The position numbers and the translations under genes were made by a program. From Pedobacter sp. AJM (GTDB lineage Bacteria > Bacteroidota > Bacteroidia > Sphingobacteriales > Sphingobacteriaceae), in assembly GCF_002197755.1 (NCBI RefSeq), contig NZ_NHOT01000014.1:1-64000 (forward strand): a stretch of 64,000 nt of DNA, read 5' to 3'. The notes under the pieces are model-generated. The model had not been told where the DNA came from, did not search any database, and saw only the letters and a list, made by a program, of their open reading frames with translations. Numbering within the stretch: the stretch's first letter is position 1; the number at the start of each line of letters is the position of its first letter. Positions 54,843 to 63,626 of this stretch are shown here, piece after piece.

Positions 54843-55358
54843 CTACAACTCCAAACTCTTTTTACTTTCCCTGATCATTGTACCATAATCCTGTCGCTTT
54901 TCCATCGCATTAATAGTCATGACCAATCTTTTTGTACGCGTGGTTTCAGTTTTGGCCTCATTAATCCATCTAATAAAATAGTTCTGATGGGATTTAGGTT
55001 GTTGCATGAAACAAGTAAGCAGCCTTTCATCTTCAGACAGACATATTTCCAGGTCTGCAGGCATTTCAATTCTAAAATCTTTATCCTCTTCCAGCCATAA
55101 CTCTACTTTAGCACCAGCTTCCTTTCTTATTTTTTTACGAAGTGTAGCGTTAATGGCAATAATAAAATCGCCCTCACCCATTGGCACGGTAGCTATTCCG
55201 GAAATATCAAAATCATCGATTTTCCCTTTTACCCTGAAAGAAACCTTACAATCAGGCTTAATTTCATTCGCTAAGACAGCAGGAATGAAGACATAACTCC
55301 AACCTGTTTTTTCGCCCATTTGTCCAAAACGCTCTATTTCTGCATTGATGTGAATCAT
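54843..55358 (-). CDS. DUF1905 + YdeI/OmpD-associated family protein
   Basis: A 171-residue protein. The N-terminal DUF1905 part (about 1-95) has GWSYVFIPAVLANEI and VRVKG-like VSFRVKGKIDDF; the C-terminal YdeI part has FMQQPKSHQNYFIRWINEAK and TKRLVMTINAM. Homologues are linked to bacteriocin or peptide tolerance in name only; function is unclear. Cytoplasmic, monocistronic. Confidence 0.85.
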   Translation of the reverse strand: MIHINAEIERFGQMGEKTGWSYVFIPAVLANEIKPDCKVSFRVKGKIDDFDISGIATVPMGEGDFIIAINATLRKKIRKEAGAKVELWLEEDKDFRIEMPADLEICLSEDERLLTCFMQQPKSHQNYFIRWINEAKTETTRTKRLVMTINAMEKRQDYGTMIRESKKSLEL

Positions 55359-55535
55359 ATATTCATTTAATGTATAAAATCATTTGCGCTTATGTTAATG
55401 GTTTTAATTACAAAACATGAGCTCCTGTCTATCATTCAAAAAGAGAAGAACCTCAATCCTATCGGGTTTGACCTCATAAAACAGTGAAGAAATCTTTTTA
55501 ATTAATTCCTGCCTTACTTGAGGATCAAAGCCTGT

Positions 55536-55631
55536 TTACTTGTAAATAAATGGCGAATTGCTAATTAACGCCAAGATTTTATATGGAACTTCTAAAGCCC
55601 TAAGAAATGCCTTTAAAACTTTCTCTTGCAT
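55536..55631 (-). pseudogene. Remnant of a small antitoxin-like gene (DUF2683-like)
   Basis: Minus frame with NYLVHSDK before the ATG and MQEKVLKAFLRALEVPYKIL after it; KVLKAFLKALxVP is the hallmark of a small Bacteroidota family often found with toxins. The frame ends at TAA after 31 residues, earlier than usual (~70), and the normal start is lost. In the same frame beyond the stop, FDPQVRQELIKKISSLFYEV is protein-like and may be the rest. No other gene is seen in the 454-base gap. Confidence 0.35.
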
Positions 55632-55812
55632 TTTATCCGAATGTACAAGGTAGTTCCCATTTTTACTTGATTTTTAGTTCAATATACAAATCTAAAAATT
55701 ATTAGTGATAACTACTAAATCTGTTTCTATTACATCTATTACCCTATACTTTGCTAATTGGCTTAAAAACAGCTGATTCATGAACCGATTAGCCATCCCA
55801 TTAGGCTCGCGA

Positions 55813-58800
55813 TTAATTACCAGCCACCGGATTCATTACAATATCCAGTTTGGCAAACTTCAACACTTCCACACTGGGGAAGCCGAAATCTTCCACTATT
55901 CTACCCAAAATCAAATAGCAACCCTTTCCTGTAAAGGGATATATGGGTGTTGTATTTGGAAAATGGGTAGTATCAAAAAAATCACCTTTCACATCCAGAA
56001 AAGTACCAAACCACATTTTAGTATTTTTAACCGTATGCACAGTTTTTTCGCAGACATAATTCCCCACCATGCGCACTGTTTCACCTACATGTTTGCCCAA
56101 ATCTGCTGCCATCACCTCTCCGCGGTAACTGGTTTTCAGGAAATCAAACATATTAAAGTTTAATGAGTAGCCTAACAGTTCCCATTCTACATAAGCATCT
56201 TCCAGTGCAGAGTTTTCTAATGCCGGCAGTACATATTCCTTACTTTCCAGATTAAATAATTCGGCTGAATGCGTTCGCTTTTGCCTATGCCCTAAATAAT
56301 TATAAATCTCCCAAAGCAAGGTTTTCTTATCTTTCCCGGTACACCTTAAAGCTCCGAGCCGGATTAATAAAATGGCTTGTTCCAGCGTAATCTGAGTACG
56401 TTTTACAAATTGCTCCAAATCTTTATAAGGACCATTTTTTCGGCGTTCTGCTGGTATTTGTTCGATCATTTTATTTTCTAATCCCATTATCCCCATAAAC
56501 CCCAGGTAAACATCGTTGCCATTAATATTCACCACTTCATCGCTATGATTTACGCAGGGGAGATAAACCTTTGCGCCTGTTTTCTGCAGCTCATGAACAT
56601 AAACCCAACGACTATAAAAGCCACCATAGTTATTTAAAACGGCCACCATAAATTCTTTCGGATAATAGGTTTTAAGGTATAAACTCTGGTAACTTTCTAC
56701 GGCAAAAGATGCGGAGTGTGCTTTTGAAAAACTATAACCTGCGAAGGAAGAAATCTGCCGCCAAACCTCTGCAATCAGTTCTTCTGCATGCCCCTGAAGC
56801 CTGGCGGATTGAAAAAATTTATTAACCAGCTCCTCAAAAGCAAGTTTCGACCGGTATTTGCCGCTCATGGCCTTTCGCAATACATCTGCATCGGCTAAAT
56901 CCAGGCCTGCAAAATAATGACAGACTTTAATTACATCTTCCTGGTAAACCATTACGCCATAGGTTTCCTTCAGCTGCTCTTCCATTTCCTTACAAAGGTA
57001 AACCACTTGATCAGGTGCATGGTAACGCTCAATAAATGATTTCATCATGCCTGAACTGGCCACGCCAGGGCGAATAATCGAACTGGCTGCCACCAGTGTT
57101 AAATAATCTTCACACTTTAATTTTTTCAACAATTGCCGCATAGCAGGCGATTCGATATAAAAACAACCCACGGGTTGCCCTTCACGCAGAATCGCATTTA
57201 ATTGAGGATCGTGTTTAAACGTTTTGAAATCATGGATATCAATCGCTTTACCTTGGTTTTTCTCGATCAGCTGAACAGCTTCGCGGATGTGTCCGATTCC
57301 CCGTTGACTTAATACGTCAAATTTCTCATAACCAATTGCTTCTGCTTCATACATATCCCATTGAACGGTTACATAGCCTTTCGGAGGCATATCAAGCGCA
57401 GTATAATAAGTAATTGGCTCATCAGAAATTAAAATTCCGCCCGCATGAATGGAACGCTGATTGGGCATACTTCTCATATACTGATGCACGGCAATTAATT
57501 TTTGGTAAGTTGCATTTTTCTGGTTTTCACGTTCTTTCGCCGGATCAGTAAAACCATCAATCTCTTCTTTTGGTAAGCCCAATACCTTTCCAATCTGCCT
57601 GATGATTGCCCGGTCTTTAAAGGTGCTCATCGTTCCTAAAAAAGCAACATGCCACCGAGGGTATTTTTCAAAAATATACTTTTGAATTACCTCCCGCTCA
57701 TCCCATGCAAAATCGATATCAAAATCAGGTGGGCTGGTGCGTTTCTCATGTAAAAAACGCTCAAAATATAAATCAAGATCAATGGGGTCGACATCTGTAA
57801 TCCGCATGCAATAGGCTACGATACTGTTGGCCCCCGAGCCCCGGCCTACGTGATAAAACTTATGCCGACCCATCGCATAGCGAACGATATCAAATGTAAT
57901 TAAAAAATAGGCACAATAGTTTTTAAACTCTATGATACTCAACTCTTTTTCCATCCTTGCCCTGGCAACCGGGTGATCATTTCCGTAGCGGTAGGCCAAA
58001 CCCTTGTAAGCAATTCGCCGGAGCAGGATGCGATCAAATATTTCACCTTCTTTGGTATATGAAAACCTGTTTTTAGATTTCACCTGTGGTTCAAAATAAA
58101 CGCTCAGGTCACAGGCATCTATAAGCCGTTGCGTATTATCAGCTATAAAGGGAAAGGCTTCAAACTTTGCTTTCAATGCCTTTTCTGTAATCAGGACTTC
58201 ATCATCACCACATTTAGATGCCTCGGGCACCATACTTAACAGCGTGTTCAGTTCAATTGCGCGTAAATAATGGTGCAAGCGGTGCTCTATCTTACATCCC
58301 ACCGTAACAGGATGCCAGATTAGCAGTTTTTCCTTTTGCTGCAGTAAACTATGTTTATAAAGGTAATTTAGCTGGCTGCTTTTAATCCCAACAAACTCAT
58401 TCGTTTTTAAAACCCGGTTAAAGCTTTTGATAAACGGATAGATAACAAAAACATGCTCAAAAACAGGCGCATCATCGGGTAAAGCTCTTCCTTCGATATT
58501 ATGGATGCTTAGAAATTCATTAAGCTCTCGCATCCCTTCTTTATTTTTTGCGATACCAAAATACAACAGCTGATCATCTTTCCGGAACTCAATACCAGCA
58601 ACTGGTTTTAAATGATAAGGCATATTTCCTGACTGTGTTTCATCAGGTGCCCTGGCAATCTCCTGCTTATAACAGGTTCTGATAAATTCTATTGCCCCGG
58701 TAGAATTATTGATATCTGTCAACACCATCTGATGAATACCCAAAGCACGGGCCTTCGAAACAATAGTTGGGATATCCATTGTTCCATATTTTAAACTATA

Positions 58801-58824
58801 TGCAGAATGTACGTTTAAGAACAT
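55813..58824 (-). CDS. DnaE-type DNA polymerase III alpha subunit, short (probably error-prone) form
   Basis: A 1003-residue family C polymerase. PHP domain about 1-250 (MFLNVHSAYSLKYG), catalytic palm with PPDFDIDFAWDE, where Asp369 and Asp371 are the metal-binding aspartates, GRGSGANSIVAYCM (about 330) upstream, and thumb/fingers with SIHAGGILIS and FSKAHSASFAVESYQS. It lacks the length of a replicative DnaE (over 1100), and sits downstream of dinB, so it is likely the accessory translesion polymerase (DnaE2/ImuC role). The PHP motif reads NVHS rather than HxHS, so metal-dependent proofreading is doubtful. 164 bases separate it from dinB. Confidence 0.85.
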   Translation of the reverse strand: MFLNVHSAYSLKYGTMDIPTIVSKARALGIHQMVLTDINNSTGAIEFIRTCYKQEIARAPDETQSGNMPYHLKPVAGIEFRKDDQLLYFGIAKNKEGMRELNEFLSIHNIEGRALPDDAPVFEHVFVIYPFIKSFNRVLKTNEFVGIKSSQLNYLYKHSLLQQKEKLLIWHPVTVGCKIEHRLHHYLRAIELNTLLSMVPEASKCGDDEVLITEKALKAKFEAFPFIADNTQRLIDACDLSVYFEPQVKSKNRFSYTKEGEIFDRILLRRIAYKGLAYRYGNDHPVARARMEKELSIIEFKNYCAYFLITFDIVRYAMGRHKFYHVGRGSGANSIVAYCMRITDVDPIDLDLYFERFLHEKRTSPPDFDIDFAWDEREVIQKYIFEKYPRWHVAFLGTMSTFKDRAIIRQIGKVLGLPKEEIDGFTDPAKERENQKNATYQKLIAVHQYMRSMPNQRSIHAGGILISDEPITYYTALDMPPKGYVTVQWDMYEAEAIGYEKFDVLSQRGIGHIREAVQLIEKNQGKAIDIHDFKTFKHDPQLNAILREGQPVGCFYIESPAMRQLLKKLKCEDYLTLVAASSIIRPGVASSGMMKSFIERYHAPDQVVYLCKEMEEQLKETYGVMVYQEDVIKVCHYFAGLDLADADVLRKAMSGKYRSKLAFEELVNKFFQSARLQGHAEELIAEVWRQISSFAGYSFSKAHSASFAVESYQSLYLKTYYPKEFMVAVLNNYGGFYSRWVYVHELQKTGAKVYLPCVNHSDEVVNINGNDVYLGFMGIMGLENKMIEQIPAERRKNGPYKDLEQFVKRTQITLEQAILLIRLGALRCTGKDKKTLLWEIYNYLGHRQKRTHSAELFNLESKEYVLPALENSALEDAYVEWELLGYSLNFNMFDFLKTSYRGEVMAADLGKHVGETVRMVGNYVCEKTVHTVKNTKMWFGTFLDVKGDFFDTTHFPNTTPIYPFTGKGCYLILGRIVEDFGFPSVEVLKFAKLDIVMNPVAGN

Positions 58825-58988
58825 TTTGTTGTTTGTTATTCGTTTGTCATTCAGCGTTGTTCGTTTGCCGTTTAATGTTTTCCGCCTGTTGTCCTCTGTT
58901 TATAGCTGTTCAATGCGCTATTTCCTAGTGACATTTCCTTAATCCTATCCCTCTATTCCCATTTCTACCTCTATTTTTGCAAATACCA

Positions 58989-60305
58989 CTATCCATCCAA
59001 CTTTGTAGCTGTACCCAAATCGGAATTGATAAAAGTTCTGATTCTTGATTTTTTACGCGCTTCAACGGGTTCACTTTCTTCCTCTGATTGTTTTTCCAGG
59101 TGCTTTTTTCGGGGATTATATTTGATCACCTTTCCATATTCGTCCCGTTCGGGTCGCTTGACAATACAGGCCTTAACTACTGATTCAATGCCATAATGAT
59201 TTCTGACCTTATCCATTGCCTGATACAGGTCGTACTCTTCTTCTGAGGTATGGTACAGGCCAATTTGTTCAAATCCACTTACAAGATGAGAAAGTTTAAC
59301 CCCGATTAAGCGCAATAACATCCTTTTGGAATACAGTTTCTTAAACAAATCATGCGCCTTGCTAATTAAAAAAGAATCAAGTGCAGTGTATGGAATCCTG
59401 GCCTGCTGGGTTACAGTTTCAAAATTGGCGTAACGGATGGTAACGGTAATGCAGGCAGTTAATTTTTGCTGACTGCGGAGTTCATAAGTTAAATTGCTAA
59501 CCATCCCACTCAGTATGGCCTTCATTTTTGAGATATCCATGCTATCGTTTTCGAAAGTAGTTTGGGTACCGATGGATTTCCTTTCGCGATAAGGAACAAC
59601 AGGAGAAAAGTCAATTCCATTGGCTTTTTGCCAGATGCCCAGGCCATGCTGACCTAAAATTTTAAACATCAGTTCCTGAGGAATTTCAGCTAAAGTCTGC
59701 ACTTTACGCACCCCCATTTCACTCAGTTTTTTATGCGTGGCATCACCTATTCCAGGTATTTTATAAATGGCCAGCGGGTTTAGGAATGGGCGAACCCCGG
59801 GAAAGGGGATTTCCATTTCGCCATCCGGCTTACACTCATTGGTCACAATCTTAGAAACCGTTTTATTAACCGATAAACCAAAAGAAATGGGTAAACCGGT
59901 TTCCCTGATAATGGTTTGCCGGAGTTCGGAAGCAAATTTCATACAGCCAAAAAACTTATCCATCCCCGTCATATCGATATAATGCTCATCAATACTCGCT
60001 TTTTCAAACAATGGAACACGTTCGGAAATGATTTCCGTAATCTCATGTGAGGCTTTTGAATAATCATCCATATTTCCTCTTAAAAAAACAGCCTGTGGAC
60101 AAAGTTGCTTTGCCATCCGGCCAGGCATAGCTGCATGCACACCAAATTTCCGGGCTTCATAACTGCAGGAAGTAACCACCCCCCGATCAGAATTTCCGCC
60201 TACGATAACAGGTTTACCAATGAGTTTAGGATTCTTCTTCAACTCTACTGACACAAAAAAAGCATCCTGGTCCATGTGAATAATTTGCTTGTCCTTGTCC
60301 GTCAT
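58989..60305 (-). CDS. dinB: DNA polymerase IV (Y family)
   Basis: A 438-residue Y-family polymerase. Metal aspartate Asp12 in HMDQDAFFVSVE, Asp106 and Glu107 in KASIDEHYIDMTG, steric YEARKFG, helix-hairpin-helix IPGIGDATHKKL (about 184-195) and a little-finger domain (about 240-360). The C-terminal ~75 residues are basic and low-complexity, probably for partner binding. It bypasses DNA lesions with low fidelity. Divergent distance to the OmpA gene is 290 bases, containing two dyads and a -7 box (see separate entries). With the DnaE-type gene it makes a damage-tolerance pair. Confidence 0.95.
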   Translation of the reverse strand: MTDKDKQIIHMDQDAFFVSVELKKNPKLIGKPVIVGGNSDRGVVTSCSYEARKFGVHAAMPGRMAKQLCPQAVFLRGNMDDYSKASHEITEIISERVPLFEKASIDEHYIDMTGMDKFFGCMKFASELRQTIIRETGLPISFGLSVNKTVSKIVTNECKPDGEMEIPFPGVRPFLNPLAIYKIPGIGDATHKKLSEMGVRKVQTLAEIPQELMFKILGQHGLGIWQKANGIDFSPVVPYRERKSIGTQTTFENDSMDISKMKAILSGMVSNLTYELRSQQKLTACITVTIRYANFETVTQQARIPYTALDSFLISKAHDLFKKLYSKRMLLRLIGVKLSHLVSGFEQIGLYHTSEEEYDLYQAMDKVRNHYGIESVVKACIVKRPERDEYGKVIKYNPRKKHLEKQSEEESEPVEARKKSRIRTFINSDLGTATKLDG

Positions 60306-60345
60306 TCTCCTAGCCGTTTAAATTATTTTCGTATTTACCTCTAAA

Positions 60346-60353
60346 CAAAAATA
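60346..60353 (-). promoter_or_regulatory. -7 element (TATTTTTG) of dinB
   Basis: Minus-strand TATTTTTG at 60353-60346 fits TAnnTTTG; start near 60339, leader ~34 bases. No -33 TTTG at the usual distance, as often in regulated promoters. Confidence 0.5.
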
Positions 60354-60366
60354 CTAATAAATTTAG
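60354..60366. promoter_or_regulatory. Candidate operator 1 of dinB, CTAA-N5-TTAG
   Basis: CTAATAAATTTAG directly abuts the -7 element. It lies in a ~30-base block (AAAATACTAA..TTTAG.TTAAAT) that recurs 53 bases upstream. Position suits a repressor. Confidence 0.5.
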
Positions 60367-60406
60367 CTTAAATACTTTCTTTGCAAGTTTAATTACCAAC
60401 AAAATA

Positions 60407-60419
60407 CTAACATTTTTAG
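60407..60419. promoter_or_regulatory. Candidate operator 2 of dinB, CTAA-N5-TTAG
   Basis: CTAACATTTTTAG, second copy of the same block. Start-to-start spacing of 53 bases is about five helical turns, placing both on one DNA face. Confidence 0.5.
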
Positions 60420-60520
60420 TTTAAATTATTTGAGAATATTAGCCGCAGTGAAATCACACATCCAACAGGTTACCTGTAGCTAAGCAGCGTTAGCGCATTT
60501 CAAATTTTAATTTAAAACAC

Positions 60521-60551
60521 AAAAAAATGCGCTGACATTTCTGCCAGCGCA
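60521..60551 (-). terminator. Terminator of the T9SS-linked operon
   Basis: TGCGCTG (60528-60534) pairs with CAGCGCA (60545-60551); the A run 60521-60527 is the T tract on the minus strand, directly after the OmpA-family gene. Confidence 0.88.
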
Positions 60552-60595
60552 TTTAAAAAAATTAATTTACTATTATGGTAACCTGAGTGTACCTC

Positions 60596-62557
60596 TTATT
60601 GTTTAACAATTTTGAATTCTGTACGCCTGTTCAATTGATGTTCTTCCTCGCTGCAAGCCATCCCATTAGCACATGAATTGATTAACCTTGTTTCTCCGTA
60701 GCCTTTTGCTTCAATCCGGTTTTTATCTATGCCCCTTGAAATGATATACTCCACTACAGATTCAGCACGCTTTTGCGATAACCTTAAGTTAAAGGCATCA
60801 TGACCGCGGCTATCAGTATGCGATTCGATCTCGATCCAGATGGTTGGATTGTCTTTCATAATTTTGACAAGTGCATCCAGTTCAATTGCCGCATCAGGAC
60901 GGACATTCCATTTTTCAAAGTCATAGTAAATGTTTTCTAACCTGATTTCCTTTTCTAATTCTATCGGCTCCAGGTGCAGATCCTGAACGATCGCCGATAC
61001 CTTATCGACAGAGACTATGTCAAGGTTTACGGCATCAGTACGAAAATGACTCGCCTCTGCCGACACTGTGTAAGCTGATCCGGCTGATAAACTAAATTTA
61101 TATTCCCCCTGATTATCAGTTTCTACTTTTGAACTTCCTCCGTTAATTCTTGTCAAGGTAACCAATGCACCGGCAACAGGTTGTTTGCTTTTACGATCAT
61201 AAATTTTTCCAGTCAGTTCAACAGCACGGACAGACTTCAGATCAAGCAGATAAATATCGTCGCTACCCATCCCATTCGAACGGTTTGACGACAGATGTGC
61301 CACGCCGCTTTTCTGATTTAAACTAAAGGCAAAATCATCCTGAGGCGAGTTGAAAGGATAACCCAGATTTTCAACCTGCCAGGCGCCTGCAGTATTCTTT
61401 AATGCGTGAAAAACATCAAGACTGCCCATTCCAACATGGCCATCACTTGCGAAATACAAATTATTCCCAGCTACAGCAAAGGGGCTACGTTCATTGCCTG
61501 CTGTATTGATTTGCTCCAGATTGACCGGACTGCCCCACTTACCTGTATCATTTTTCAAGCAAACATAAATGTCTGTCCCACCTTTCCCACCGGGTTTGTT
61601 TGAAGAGAAATACAGACTCCTGCCATCACCAGAAATAAAAGGATCACCAACAGAATATTCGTTGATCGCATTATGCACAAAAGCCACCGGTGCTCCCCAA
61701 TTCCCACTGGCATCCTTCACGCTGCTATAAATAGACACATTTACAGTACTGGGTTTATTTTTTATCTTCTTTAAGGATTCGGGAATCTTTGTCATCGTGA
61801 AGTACATCGTATTTCCATCAGCAGTAAAAGTGGCTGAGCCCACATGATAACGGGCACCGGTTTGCAGAGGAAACATTTTTAAACTGTCTGTAGAAGAAGT
61901 TTTGATATACAATTTCAGGTAACCATTACCTGTCCAGCCATAGATCTTTTGATCAGGCATTCTTGCACCATCAAATCTTAAAAAGGGCGATTCTGATACC
62001 AAACCGGGAGTAACTGCAGTTCGGTCTGACGTAAGCACAATGGCACCATTATATCCAACAGATCCCCAGTCAGACTGCGGACTGTTCAGTTCTTTCTGAT
62101 TAATTATTTCAACTTGCCGGGGATTCTTCATCCATTTTGAAGCCGAATCGCAGGAAGCCAGCCAAACGTTTGCATCTTCTTTGGAAATGTTCTGACCGAG
62201 CTTAATATATGATGTATACTGAACTTTAGCTGCGTTATATTTTGAATTGCTTTGAAGTGCCTTGGCATAACCCAGTAGATTTTCAGGCTTGCTCCCCGGC
62301 ATTTTTGCAGCTATGGCATACCAGCTTTCGGCCTGTTTATAATTATTGATAAAGGCATATGCCATGGCCAAACGCTCTGCCGTATGTAAATTTTCCTTTT
62401 TTCTAAAAGCTTGTTCATATAAATCAATAGCCTTCGCATAATTAAACAACTCAAACTGGTGATCTGCAGATTTTAATATATACTGGGCATTTACTGACCC
62501 TGATAAAGCCAACACGCAACAAACGGTAAAATATATTTTTTGTAGTTTTTTATTCAT
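60596..62557 (-). CDS. OmpA-family protein with TPR and PD40 repeats (PorE-like)
   Basis: A 653-residue exported protein. Signal peptide about 1-25 (VCCVLALSGSVNA), TPR region about 30-140 (AMAYAFINNYKQAESWYAIA), WD40-like PD40 repeats about 170-430 (GDPFISGDGRSLYFSSNKPG; HLSSNRSNGMGSDDIYLLDL), a carboxypeptidase-regulatory-like domain about 450-530 (LTGKIYDRKSKQPVAGALVT) and a C-terminal OmpA domain that binds peptidoglycan (IESHTDSRGHDAFNLRLSQK). This order equals PorE, the peptidoglycan anchor of the type IX secretion system. Last gene of the PorP operon. Confidence 0.88.
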   Translation of the reverse strand: MNKKLQKIYFTVCCVLALSGSVNAQYILKSADHQFELFNYAKAIDLYEQAFRKKENLHTAERLAMAYAFINNYKQAESWYAIAAKMPGSKPENLLGYAKALQSNSKYNAAKVQYTSYIKLGQNISKEDANVWLASCDSASKWMKNPRQVEIINQKELNSPQSDWGSVGYNGAIVLTSDRTAVTPGLVSESPFLRFDGARMPDQKIYGWTGNGYLKLYIKTSSTDSLKMFPLQTGARYHVGSATFTADGNTMYFTMTKIPESLKKIKNKPSTVNVSIYSSVKDASGNWGAPVAFVHNAINEYSVGDPFISGDGRSLYFSSNKPGGKGGTDIYVCLKNDTGKWGSPVNLEQINTAGNERSPFAVAGNNLYFASDGHVGMGSLDVFHALKNTAGAWQVENLGYPFNSPQDDFAFSLNQKSGVAHLSSNRSNGMGSDDIYLLDLKSVRAVELTGKIYDRKSKQPVAGALVTLTRINGGSSKVETDNQGEYKFSLSAGSAYTVSAEASHFRTDAVNLDIVSVDKVSAIVQDLHLEPIELEKEIRLENIYYDFEKWNVRPDAAIELDALVKIMKDNPTIWIEIESHTDSRGHDAFNLRLSQKRAESVVEYIISRGIDKNRIEAKGYGETRLINSCANGMACSEEEHQLNRRTEFKIVKQ

Positions 62558-62593
62558 TATAATAGCTAAAAATTCCTTTAATAGTCGATTTAA

Positions 62594-63568
62594 TTAAAAT
62601 ACCCTCGGTGTAGCCAACCTGATGTTTGGCTTAATAAAGGAATAAGCAATTGATATTTCATGCGTGCCTCCGCTGTAGCCTTGTAATGCACCAATGGAAA
62701 AATCATAGCCATAGCCAATCCGCAGCTTTTCTGAAGGAAAAATCTGAATGGATGCAACTGCTGAATTTCGCTGACTAAGATCTTTTTGAAGGTAACTTTT
62801 GTCGTAAATTTTTAATCCGGTACGGTAAGAACCACCTACCCACAAAACCTCCTTAATCATTAAAAATGCATTTAGATCTAAACTGGTGGGCCCTCCCCGG
62901 TCGTCTTTAAGCAAAAACGATGGCTTGATCTGAAAATCTTCAGACAGTGGAAATAATGCGCCCGCGGTTAAATAGTAATGGGGTTTTGGTTGGGAAATAA
63001 AAGCATAGCGATCAACATTGATGTAAGTAGCAATCAGGTTATCAACCGATAAACCAGCATAATAGCGATCATTAGCAAAATAAACACCTGCGCGTGCATC
63101 AGGGACGATTGTACGCTGCACTCCAACGGGTTGAAAAACCTCTGTATGATTTGGGTTGAGCATCGATCCGTCAATACCCAATTGTATCATACCTACACCT
63201 AATCCTAAAGCAAGTCTTGAACTCCCGTCATCATTCATCCGTATCCGGTAAGCATAATTCCCATAAATACTCAGATTCGTTTGTGCACCTAATTTGTCGC
63301 TTGAGACCTGGAGTGCAAGTCCCACATTCTGGCTGTTTGCCGTGGCATCTACGGCTAATGACATGGTGCGCGGTGCCCCGGAAATACCTGTCCACTGACT
63401 TCTGTAAAAGCTATGTACATTCAGTACTTCTTTATAACCAGCATAAGCCGGATTGATATAAATCCCGTTAAACATGTACTGGCTAAACTGCGCATCCTGC
63501 TGCGCCACCGAATGCTGCGAGAGAAATAAAACGCAACAACCGATTAACAATAATATTTTTTTCATCAT
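62594..63568 (-). CDS. PorP/SprF-family type IX secretion membrane protein
   Basis: A 324-residue outer-membrane protein with signal peptide (LLIGCCVLFLSQHSVAQ). The PorP/SprF signature is QDAQFSQYMFNGIYINPAYA near residue 24, followed by SFYRSQWTG. C-terminal strands include RIGYGYDFSIGALQGYSGGT and end in ..TPRVF. PorP/SprF proteins help export or anchor partner adhesins. It is sandwiched between the adhesin gene (58 bases away) and the OmpA gene (36 bases away). Confidence 0.92.
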   Translation of the reverse strand: MMKKILLLIGCCVLFLSQHSVAQQDAQFSQYMFNGIYINPAYAGYKEVLNVHSFYRSQWTGISGAPRTMSLAVDATANSQNVGLALQVSSDKLGAQTNLSIYGNYAYRIRMNDDGSSRLALGLGVGMIQLGIDGSMLNPNHTEVFQPVGVQRTIVPDARAGVYFANDRYYAGLSVDNLIATYINVDRYAFISQPKPHYYLTAGALFPLSEDFQIKPSFLLKDDRGGPTSLDLNAFLMIKEVLWVGGSYRTGLKIYDKSYLQKDLSQRNSAVASIQIFPSEKLRIGYGYDFSIGALQGYSGGTHEISIAYSFIKPNIRLATPRVF

Positions 63569-63626
63569 TTTAATATCCTTAACAGAAGTCCACCTTTTAA
63601 CGGGATAACTTCTTAAAAGTCATTTT

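Noticed and set aside
55780..56163. Plus-strand frame of 127 codons
   Set aside because: Antisense to the DnaE-type polymerase gene; shadow.
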